A stretch of DNA of 64,000 nt. Source: Karalla daura (taxonomy: Eukaryota > Chordata > Actinopteri > Chaetodontiformes > Leiognathidae). The translations under genes and the position numbers were made by a program. Shown here in pieces: positions 22,990-34,010 of this stretch. Every line of letters begins with the position of its first letter. The stretch's first letter is position 1. Under the pieces are notes generated by a model. That model made no database searches, had not been told where the DNA came from, and saw only the letters and a list, made by a program, of their open reading frames with translations. The stretch lies in contig CM055193.1 in the NCBI GenBank assembly GCA_029224185.1, positions 8,654,359 through 8,718,358 of the forward strand. Reading direction: 5' to 3'.

Positions 22990-25097
22990 ATGCAGACAGT
23001 GGTGCTCCTCCTCATTGTTGTTGCATTGGTGCATTTGAGCGCTGGCCAGCGCTACAGTCAGCTCCAGTGGCTGTCGCGGCTGCGAGGCCGGAGGCAGTAT
23101 GCCGGGTGGCAGGGACAGGATGTGGACTGCCCCCTGGAGTGTGACTGCCCTTCACACTACCCCACGGCCATGTACTGCCACAGCCGCAACCTCCAGCATG
23201 TTCCCTATGTCCCCTCACACATCAAATACGTCTACCTGCAGCGCAACCAAATCACAGGCATCCAGGATGGCGTGTTTGACAATGCGACTAGCTTGGTCTG
23301 GATTGTGATGTTTCACAATCAGCTTAACTCAGACAAGATTGGAAAGAACGTGTTCAGCAAACTCAAGAACCTGAACTGGCTCCTTTTGGATCACAACAAT
23401 CTGACGCGCATTCCTCCCAACTTGCCAAAGTCTGTCATGGACCTGCGGCTCGGTCACAATAAGATCTCAAAAATCCCCTCCAGCTCATTTGATGGCATGG
23501 TCAACCTCACTACCTTGCAGCTCCAAGCAAATGCCATAGAGGATGTTGGAGGTGCGTTTAAGGGACTGAAGTCTCTGGCCCTGCTGGACATGAGGAAAAA
23601 CAAGTTGAGGAAAATCCCTGACAACCTCCCTGAGAGGCTACAGCAGCTCTACTTGGAGTTTAACAACATTGAGAGTGTGCCAACGGGTTTTCTCACCAAG
23701 TTCCCCAAACTGCAGTTTATCCGTTTGGCTCATAACAAGTTGACAGACAAAGGACTTCCCTCCAGTGTCTTCAATATCAGCACGCTGGTTGAGCTCGACC
23801 TATCTTTCAATAAACTGGAGAGAATTCCTGTGGTCAATAGGAATCTGGAGAACCTGTATTTACAAGCCAATAAGATCAAAGGTATGGAAACATCTTGATT
23901 ACGTCAGATTTCTGATGCATAGTACAGATATACAGTGAACTTTTAGTTCCACTGGAAATGGTAATGTGCTCGTAAAGGCTGAGCTCTTTACACTTGTTAT
24001 TTAAAGTGAAAAGTTAAGTCAAATGTTTGAGTTACAGCCATTGGGATCTATTGCATTTACAGTATGATGAAACAGAGTACATGCAGCTATCATTTACAGA
24101 GAAGGACTTTCCCTTTCCTTTGTACATAATGTAAAATCATACTTATAGAGTGGCTACTCAATCATCTGGACTTAAATACTATAATTTGGTTGGTTGGTGC
24201 AACAGGACAAACTTTGCCACTCACTTAGTTGTGAAAAAAGAGATCACAGACGCCCAAAACTTATGAGTCTTAAAGGTCGCCATTGTGGGTGGAAAGTTTA
24301 ACTCCCTTCCAACATGAGCGAAGCGATCCAGTAAACAAACCGGTCAATCTGTGTTCAGTCAAGTACGAAAGTTGAAGGATTTAGAAAACAAGCATTTGGT
24401 TTGAAAGAGCTGATCTGATATTCCAGTCCAGACTCAAGTGCTTGATCTGCTTTTGGGATTTTTTTGAAAGAAAGTTCACAACACTATTTAACTGTATTTG
24501 CATGTTCAGCAGCTTCCAGACTTCTAACCAGATTTGGCTGTTCAAATTCTTCACATTTTTTTCTGTTGTCCCTGTTTTGTAAAATTGGATTTGTTGCCCT
24601 TTTGGCCATGCCCAACAGTGATACAACATCTCACGTCACTTTCGGGGTGGAGACTGAACACGCAGCAAAGTTTCCAACCACTCTGTGACCTTCAGAGCAG
24701 AATTTTCACATTTGGTGTCCTTTGAAATTATGAGCGTGGCAGTTCTGCATAAACACATCTCTCCAGGGGAAAATAAACCAGAGGAAAACTGGCAGGACAA
24801 TGTGTAATCAAACAAGTGGAGACCATTGACTGCATTATGCATAGAACTGCACGATCTGACTGGCCAAGCGCAGACATGTAGTGAAGCTCAGTATATACGG
24901 CAGCCTTGACCTCCCCTCACATTTGCTTCCTTTTGTGTCTTTCAGAGTTCTCCCTGAACAGTTTCTGCAGCAAAGTCGACATGACAAACTTCTCCAAGCT
25001 AAGAATGTTGCGTCTGGATGCCAATGAGATTAGTGCCAAAGACATTCCTGCCGAAGCTGCCTACTGTTTGCGGCATGTTGCGTTTATTGATGTGTAG
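22990..25097 (+). CDS. fmod: Fibromodulin-like class II small leucine-rich proteoglycan
   Basis: Fibromodulin is a secreted extracellular-matrix protein that binds collagen fibrils and controls their assembly. Coding exons are 22990-23881 and 24946-25097, joined in phase 1, giving 347 residues (human 376). A signal peptide (MQTVVLLLIVVALVHLSAG) is followed by a short basic segment, the class II N-terminal cysteine cluster CPLECDCPSHYPTAMYC (CX3CXCX9C), about ten leucine-rich repeats and a C-terminal pair of cysteines (SFCSKVD and YCLRHVAF). N-glycosylation sequons occur in the repeats (NAT, NLT, NLTT, NIST). The C-terminal exon, EFSLNSFCSKVDMTNFSKLR, matches human FMOD more closely than PRELP, lumican or keratocan. 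Oddly, the segment before the cysteine cluster has only two tyrosines, whereas mammalian FMOD has a long sulfated tyrosine region. Which teleost copy this is (a or b) is not decided. Confidence 0.92.
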
Positions 25098-25962
25098 CGC
25101 TTCCTGACCCCTCTCACTGATTCGTCTCGACTCATCCAGGGTATTGCTCCATCCGCAACACAACCCCCTTACTGTATCTCTAGTCACTTGATTTACCACG
25201 TATCAATCGTAGCTGACTCTGTAGTCCAGAATGAGACATGCTAGGAATGCTGCTATTATTATTTACAATGATCTGTGGTTGATAGTACCTGTTTTAGTCA
25301 ACAGGAAATTCCACAGTTGAATGATCGTCTATCCAGATGACAAACATGTGGCTCAGTGTGATAAGAGATCACCAGCTCCAGAAACCTGGTGAAAAACACA
25401 GCTCTGAAGTATGAATAATTTGCTGGTGATGACAACAGGTTTTACAAATGTCACGTCTGGCTGTTTAATCTGTGTAAAAGTGTCAATCATCAATGTGAGA
25501 CTCTGTTTGGATCTTTGCCTCCACCAAGTGGCATGAGGTGATAAAACAGCTGAGCAGCAATGATTCTCATTAAGAGCATTAGGCAAACGTCATTATAACG
25601 TCTGTGTTGGGTGATGACTTTATGGATCGATTGTGCCATCTGTTTAATCTGTTGACAATTCTACTTTGGATTTGTGTGATCCAGAGTTTGTGACTATGAC
25701 ACATGATGCATATTTTATTCCTCAAGTGACAATCTGAAATCTATCGCTAATTTAACTACAGAAACTTAGTTAGTTTTATTGTTTTATTACTCAACTACCT
25801 GTATAAGTTTTTCACAAAGAAGAACAGGCAAAGAATTTAAACTGATGAATATTACTATAAAACTTTTTGTATTCTTTGTATGTAACAATTCATATGCAAA
25901 TTGTATACTATACTAAATACACTTTGATTTGCATAAATGTCCAGATAACACTTGTCAGCAAA

Positions 25963-25968
25963 AATAAA
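25963..25968 (+). terminator. Candidate fmod polyadenylation signal
   Basis: An AATAAA about 0.87 kb after the fmod stop codon, the first good hexamer downstream. Assignment is by position only. Confidence 0.4.
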
Positions 25969-26944
25969 CTCTTAAAATGTGGATTTTGTGTGGATGATGA
26001 ATTGTTATGGCTGCAAGAAAAAAATGTGGATGCCTTTCCTTGCTATGTCTGGCCTCAAATTCATGTTTAAAAAAACAAAAAAAAAACTCATATGATGCCA
26101 CTATGGTAATGGTGGGATTTATAACAGTCTGCAGCCACATAGACTGAAAGCTATGAATTATGCATCATAGTTTAAAGTTAATATTTTATCCAGGAATCCA
26201 CCTCTTAACCTGGTATCACATCTATGAGAACAAATGCTCTTCAAGCCTTGTTTTCTTGTGTGCTCCCTTTCATGTTGACAATGATGTATTTTAAGCAGCA
26301 ACAATATGTTCTGTTTCCCCTAATTTGAAGGTGAAAGAGGCAGAGAGGTTAGGTGAGAGAGAGAGCGAGAGAGAAAGGGCGGTAGCTCTCTTGACAATTC
26401 TGACTAGTCTTAGGCAGTTCCCACATATTTATTGTTGAAGACAACTTGCCTTTTCATCTTCCACAGCTGCCTTCAATCCTCTACAGAAAGGCACAAAATT
26501 GAATTATAGGAATACTTTCCTTGTTTTGTAATGGAGCAATGTCTTGGGACAAAGAATGGATTACTGCCAGTGCAACAGTGGTTTGCTCACTGATAAGCGG
26601 TAGCCTGTGAAATTAAGTGTTATGGATCATGTTGTATTGTAGACTGCACTTGGCTCTGCAGAGTCTGTGGGGTAGGGCTGTTTTTTTTTTCTTTTTTTTT
26701 TTGCTTATATATTGACTCTTCAAAAACAGAGCGCAGGCCAGCACACATGCACAGGAACACATATGGGAATCTTTTGACAGGATTTACTGATGTGGTCCTC
26801 CTCGAGACGCACAGACAAATGTTTCGCTTCGGGGGGAGTTGTTCTCAAAGTCAGATGTTATGCAATTTATTATCATAAATCATTAGGCAGGACCACGACG
26901 GAGGAAATATGGGCAAAAGTCATTACAACATTAGGGAATACACT

Positions 26945-26946
26945 GC

Positions 26947-27004
<58 letters not shown>
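26945..27004. repeat. (CT)n microsatellite
   Basis: CT dinucleotide repeat with one CCC interruption near its start. Confidence 0.95.
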
Positions 27005-27009
<5 letters not shown>

Positions 27010-28952
27010 TCATCTATGTCCTCCTCTGTCTCGCTCAGCATTATCTAGGTATCCAGTATTTGCTACTGGCATCTAGTAATGACTTAATCTAATGCATGTA
27101 TATTGGTAAACTGCATTATTCCCACAAAAATCTTGTCACACCCTGCGCAGTGAAGACGTCTCGCAGCGAAGCCGCTGCAGCGAGCGGTGTGAATCTATCT
27201 GGATCGATTCTCCCTCTGCCAGCAATAACAGTTCAGTGTGTGTGACCTGTAACAGAATATTCTCCAGAGTACATGTTGAAACTATTCATACTGATTTGCA
27301 ATAAAAGTGAATATACAAATCTTTGGTCATAAGATTTAGTTAGACCTTGACTGTTTTAGGATATTGATCAGCACTGAAAGCTGATAATGAAGGGAAACTG
27401 TTTTCCAAAGCAGTGGGATAGAGCGTTTGGCCAGGACAAAAAGATTTTTGACTCCTCATAAAGTGTTAAGTCAAACAGAGTGTAGGCTGTAAAGTGGCCT
27501 AAATCGTTAAATGTGGTAATAACCTGGATTTTAGATGTAATCGTTGGGCTCGTATATAAATGCACCAGTAGCTGGACAGCTGGAGGAGATTATATTTTTG
27601 GATTTGGTATCGATGGAACTTTTATTATCAATACGGAGATTGCATAAAGTCAAACTAATAAATAACTTGTGTTTCGCAAACAACATTACAAACAGTTGGT
27701 TAAGTGGCAGCAAATGGAGACACATTATTCAACATACATAACTAGTGTAAAAATAAAACTTTTTTTAGTGAATTTGAAAAGATATCTGCAATAGATAACG
27801 CATAAACATAATATACACAGCATATTATTCCAAACAAGGTCCATCTTTGCTCAGTCAAAGCGAAGCTTCTGATTAAATAGGTAACTATGATACATTACAC
27901 ACATGATACTGGTATGAAAACATGTTCATGATGGATAAAATGTACAGCTTCACGAGTGCTCCTTCTACTGCTGCAGTGAGTTCATTACTGCCTGCAGAGA
28001 GAAAAATTGTGAAGTTACAAAGAAAATATACATACGTGTGCAAAGAGACTGAAGTCTAAATTAAAAGTGACAAGCTGTATGAGACATTTGATCTATTGGA
28101 TTCTGGTCTAGTATGTTGTTTAACTGTCTGTAAAACTAAAGAAGTCAGAGGGATACTCACATTATTGTGGCTCCATTTCTATGTCCTGCAGCTCTCTGCT
28201 TTAATTCAATTGACAAAGGCATGCATTTAGTCAAATCACTGTTATTTACACAGCTCAGGGCACTTTTCATGTTCATTAGATCTACACAGTACTCTCTTTT
28301 ATTGCGACTGATAAAAATGTTGCTATCAATTAAAAGTTCAATCGACTAGAAGTGCTAAATTGTTGGTCCTTACCTTGAGTTTGTATATGATCTTGATCCT
28401 TGACGGTTGTGAGTTTTCTGTTTTGGAAAGAAAAGATTTCATGAGATAAGACCATGTAGACCAACAGTACTACTATATATTCATACATTCAACAAACACA
28501 TGTCACTGACATAATTAAATCAGTTAGACAATGCTTTAAGATTTGATGAAGGTGATGAAAGGCCAACATGTGAAGATTAAGACCAAACCACATACTATTT
28601 AGCAAGGTTGTGGCAAAAAAACCCAACAAAAATAACATCAGAGCCCCGTGCTGAGCAAGAATTTCACAGAGCAGTAGAAGGTAATGCTGCAAGAAGAAAA
28701 ACAATTTTAATAGACGATTCAATGCCCTTTCCTCCCATGAAAAGTTGTCATAGTTGGAATCCATTGTAAATGATATGATTCCAACCTTTAATTCTCCTTA
28801 ACTGAGTCAACTAAAAAATCCTTTTACTGCAACCTTCAGAGTGCACTGCAGGTGAGGCCAGTCCCTGGCAGTGATATGTTTACATTGTTTTGTCTCTCCC
28901 CTGTAGATCAAGCTAGATCCTGGGCCTCGGATGGTGGGTGGTGACCCGTGGT

Positions 28953-28965
28953 GGGTCACAGGTCA
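28953..28965 (+). promoter_or_regulatory. DR1 nuclear-receptor-type motif
   Basis: GGGTCACAGGTCA is two AGGTCA-like half-sites spaced by one base, the form bound by RXR/PPAR and HNF4-type receptors. A reversed half-site (GTGACCC) lies about ten bases upstream. Function is not shown by the sequence. Confidence 0.4.
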
Positions 28966-31020
28966 CTTTCAAGAGGATCCCGGCCAAAATGAATTTGTCT
29001 TTTGAAGTCTTTCGTGCTTGTGCTTTGTGATTTGGAGGGAAAACTCTGCTGCAGCGATGGGAATTATTTGAAAGAGATGGTTTGCTTGGCTCCAGGTGCT
29101 AAAAAGAGCCGTGTGTTTGGCTCCCGTTTGCACCTTCATGCAGTTTTAAGTTGGACGCCGGCAGACGGACAGAGTTGATAGAGTTCACGTGAGTCTGAGA
29201 CTGTGGGGTTTACGTGAAAGGAGTGCGGATGCCAAACTTGCGCACTTCGACTGTGGGACTCGTGCAATTGACATGTTTCACATGCTCCACATGGGAGTCT
29301 TCACACGCAATCATCGCATCATCACTGATAACGTCGCGGCATGAAAACGGGACGCCGATGCTGCACAGAGAGACTCTGTTTTCCACAGTAGGACGGACGA
29401 GACAGAGCAGCACTGTGTAGCAGTGAGAGGGTATGCACCAGAGCGAAAGCGAGGTGACAATGGGAGAAACCTCTGGCTGCACCGTCTGACCAGTCATAGC
29501 ACTAGGTGATTTAATATAGCTACGTGCATGTCACCGGGACACTTTCATATTATTGCTAAAACCTTTTATTTTTTTTTTAGATATGGAAGTTCATGAATTT
29601 ACTTGAACCCAAACAACACATTTAGCTTAAATTAATAAAAAACAATCTAATTAAAAAGCTTTTTAGATTTTCTTCTTTTCTTTTTTTCTAGACAAGTACA
29701 GTTTTAAATATGATTAAGAAAGGTCAGGGTGGGTTAATAAGTCTCAGGGTGGAAGATATTCTATACCCCTTGTGACTGCTTCTCTTTGTAGTCCTCTTAA
29801 TGAACAATACGTGTTTGAAAGAACCCGTGACATAATCAATGAAAAACATAAACAAATCCAACGAAAATAGTTCAGCACATCAAAAACTCCCTCCCTCCTT
29901 TCCATGACAAGGCCGACCTCCTTGCGTAATAAAAATTGTATTTGTTTTCAGAGCAATCCTGCCCCGAACATTGTGTTTTTCTCCTTCATTTACCTTTCAT
30001 AAAATGTTACTGTCTGTAAATGTAACTAGTTGCCAACCCTGCAGACTCTCCCACGAGTCACATTGTTCATGCCCCCCACCCCCAGCCGCCCCGTCCTCCA
30101 GACTTCACATTTCAATGACAAAATTAGTTCAGAAATTTGCCAGAATGCAGGAAAACAGTGTTTGAAATAAACAATTTACTGGGGGATGATCCCCAGATAC
30201 TCTGGTCATGGTTTTCTCTCTGTTACTATGGTGACCGGGGGCTGGCAAGTAGACCAATCGACCATTATTGATCTGTGACTGTGATTATTTACTTTGCTTT
30301 TTATTTAAACAAAATAAATGCTTTCAAATGGTGAATTTGGCAGCCGACGTCTTTGAACAAAACATGTGGGTATTGAGGAAAGATGGTTCAGACTCCTGTG
30401 GTGGTTAACGTCACAAACAATAACATCACCAATATCAGCCCTCCATTCACACTAAATAGAAAATAGCTGTAAACTCTCACAAGGCTCAATTTGCTACAAC
30501 ATATTAGTCCTGCATAGCGAGACCTATCTCTACAGCGTTCTGACTTTGTGGAAGAATGGTCTGGTTGTATCATTCTTCTATAGGAGAGCTTTAGGAGATC
30601 TATTGATTTTTTTTTTTTAAGTTTGGCCTGTGTCCAATCTGCTAATATGAAGGAGGTGGAATTTCTAACTTGAGCGTAGCCAGATGCTGGGGCCAATCAA
30701 AATCGTATGTCTTCACTTTGTGATAAGATGCTGTTTGTCTGTCTTTGTCTTTGCTTTAAATCACTTTCTGTATAATTGCCCAGGATGCAGTGATACTGCC
30801 ATTACTGAGTCTGATTTTAATGCTGTTTTGAATAAAATTCAAGGATGATCTGGCTATATTTAACCATTAAAAAACAATTGAATGTGTATTCATCATGAGT
30901 CATCTCTATGCATCGCATCATTTTTGACCAAATCCAGCATTTCAAGGTTTTACACTCAGGTTACACAACTGATGTGAAGTAATGAAGTCAAAAAGAGATT
31001 CGTACTTAGACCTCAGGCCT

Positions 31021-34010
31021 TAAAGAGAAGTCTGCAAGGGAAAATTTACCCAGAACTGATAAAAAGCAGATGAGACAGGAAAAACAGAAAGCCAAGAATA
31101 GCATCCTGCAAATAGAGAACAAGCATGATTGCGATCTCTATACCTAACTGGTATCACGGGGGGTTTGCTGCTGGGGCCCATCTCCAGCTCACGTAAGGTG
31201 AGGGCAGGAAGTACATCCTGTCGCCAGTACATCACAGGGCTCACACGCTCAAACTGGACCAAATATGCATGTCTTTGGATTGTGGGAAGAAAGTCATGCA
31301 GACACAGAGAGAACATGTAAACTACACACAGAAGGTTTCACACCAATTCCATTGCAGAACACACATGCCTATTCACTGTCCCACTCACTTACTAGGGGCA
31401 ATTTAGAGCCTGCAATCAACCAACAATCAATCAACCAGCACATGCATGGTGTTGGACTATGGGAGAAAACTGGAGTACCCAGAGAAAACCCACACAGACA
31501 CAGAGAGAACATGCAAAATCCAAATCTCCGTGTGGATTCTTCATTGTGATCAGGGTTCTTGATGTGAGGCAACAGCATCAAGCATCATGTTGTCCTCCTG
31601 AGATCTCCCTAAATCGATATTTGTCCATTTTACTGCCAGCATCTGTTGTATATGTTATACCACTGCCAATATTCGACATATGAGGAATGAGGACATAAGG
31701 AATCAATATTTCTGTCAAGCTGTCCTTCTTGATTTAGACCTGTAATTGGAACAGTAAAATGTGTACACAGGCGAAACCGTTATTTCTTTGAGGGAGCTCA
31801 GGTTCCTTCCAACACTGAGAAAAAAAAGCCCAAACAATTTACTTTCTTCTACTAACTCTCAAAGTCTGACCAAGATAATCAGATTTGCTGCGCACAGGTG
31901 GGACTGTTCATTATTGCTCTCCTCTGGTGGCCTGGAGAAACACAACTCATGTCACCGCAGTGATAATGAATTCAGAGATTTGACAGCTGTCTACTGGGAC
32001 CTACACATTTATAACATTACATTTGTGAGCAGGAACTGGCAAATAAATGACTTTTAAGAGAAATATCTCTAGCTTATTTTTTCCACTGTCACTCAAGGCA
32101 CAAGCCGCTTTCACTCATCCACTCGCTGGTGGAACATGCAAGGTCCACATGACCTGACTGATGAAGTGTGCAAGGGTAAAACTGACCCAGAACTGGCTAA
32201 AAGCAGATAAAACAGGAGTGACATATAGCTAAGAATAGCATTCTACAAGTAGAGAATAAGAGGGATTGTGATTATCATCCATCCATCCATCCATCCATCC
32301 ATCCATCCATCCATCTATCCCTTTTCTTCACCCATTTTATACACAACTGGGTCACAGAGGTCTGCTGGTGCCTTTCTCTAGCACACATAGGGTGAAGGCA
32401 TCGAATACATCCTGGATAGATTACCAATCCATTACAGAACACACATGCCATTCATCCTCCCACTCACTCACTAGGGGCAACTTAGAGTCTGCAATCACGC
32501 AGAACATGCATGGTGTTGGACTATGGAAGAAAACTGGACTACCCAGAGAAAACCCACACAGACACAAGGAGAACATGCAAAATCCACATAGAAAGTTCTT
32601 CACTGTGACCATGGATTCTTGATGTGAGGCGACACCGTCAACCTCCAAGGCACCATGTTGTCCTTCTGAGATTTCCCTAAATCGATATTTGTCAATTTAT
32701 ACTGCCAGCATCTGTTGCATATGTTATACCACTGTCAGTACTGGACATACGAGAAATAAGGACATAAGGAATCAATATTTCTGTCAAACTGTCCTTCTTG
32801 ATTTAGACCTGTAATTGGAACAGTAAAATGTGTACACAGGCGAAACCGTTATTTCTTTGAGGGAGCTCAGGTTCCTTCCAACTCTGAGAAAAAAACCCAA
32901 AACAATTCGCTCTCTTCTACTAACTCTCAAAGTCTGTCTGAGATTTGCAGCGCACAGGTGGGACTGTTCATTATTGCTCTCCTCTGGTGGCCTGGAGAAA
33001 CACAACTCATGTCACCACAGTGATAATGAATTCAGAGATTTGACACCTGTCTGCTGGGACCTACACATTCATATTATTACTTTTGTGAACAGGAGCTGGC
33101 AAATCAATGACTTCAAGAGAATTATCTCTAGCTTATTTTTTCCACTGCCGCTCAAAGCACAAGCCACTTTCTCTCATCTACACACTGGTGGCACATGCAA
33201 GGTCCACATGACCAGACTGATGAAGTGTGCAAGGGTAAAACTGACCTAGCAATGGCTAAAAATAGCATAAACTGCAGCTAATAATAGAATTTTACAGATA
33301 GAGAATAAGCAAGATTGAGATTACCATCCATTTTGTTTACCCACTTTATACATAATTCAGTCACCAGTCAGTCTGCTGGTACCTTTCTCACATAGGGTGA
33401 AGGCACTGAGTACATCCTGGACATATGACCAATCCATTACAGAACACACATGGCATTCACTCCTCCACTCACTCACTAGGGGCAACTTCGAGTCTGCAAT
33501 CAACCTAGACATGCATCAGGCAGAACATGCATGGTGTTGGACTATGGGAGAAAACTGGAGTACCCAGAGAAAACCCACACAGACACAGGGAGAACATGCA
33601 AAACCGACATAAAAAGTTCTTTGGTTTGACTGGGGATTCTTGCTGTGAGGAAACAGCATTAATATTAGACAATCTACTGCCAGCCTTGTAGTGCCATGCC
33701 CCATCTGTTGCATATATTAGCTCACTATAGTCAATATTGGAATATGAACAATAAGGATATAAGCAGCCAATACCTCCCTCAAGTTGTCCAACTTTATTCA
33801 AAAGTGTAATTGGAATAGAAAAATATGCACATATGCATCAGTCACAGCAACAGTTATTGATTTTGGGGAGTTCAGGTTCCCCGCAACACAACAAAATAGC
33901 TGTCTTCTGCTAATTCTCAAAGATAATCACATTAGCAGCTCAAAGGTGGGACTGCCCATTATTGCTCTCCTGTGGTGGTCTGGAGAATAACAACTTCTGT
34001 TCATCCTGCT
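31021..34010. repeat. Three-copy tandem array, about 1.0-1.1 kb per unit
   Basis: Matching landmarks recur in order. TGCAAGGG is at 31033, 32169 and 33228; the block with AAGGA(C/T)ATAA and AGTGTAATTGGAA-like text recurs near 31692, 32760 and 33750; CTCC(T)(G/C)TGGTGG(C/T)CTGGAGAA recurs near 31920, 32988 and 33968. Spacings are 1136 and 1059 bases. The first two copies are most alike in their second half; the third is more diverged and shorter. Each unit contains one copy of the ACATGCATG repeat family (GAGAAAACTGGAGTACCCAG). The ORFs that recur in each unit are short and carry no recognised domain. Confidence 0.88.
32275..32320. repeat. (CATC)n microsatellite
   Basis: CATC tetranucleotide repeat in the second tandem unit; the equivalent place in the third unit has only one or two CATC copies (33325-33330). 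Confidence 0.95.

Larger units (their letters stand above)
25969..30999. other. Gene-poor accessory region, left part
   Basis: Mostly unique AT-rich sequence. It includes a GA-rich patch (about 26354-26376), a CT repeat (26945-27004), a weak spliced minus-strand candidate (28161-28764), a DR1 motif (28953-28965) and a CpG-rich patch (about 29040-29480). The fmod neighbours prelp and optc were looked for and no further leucine-rich-repeat ORF is visible. Confidence 0.6.
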
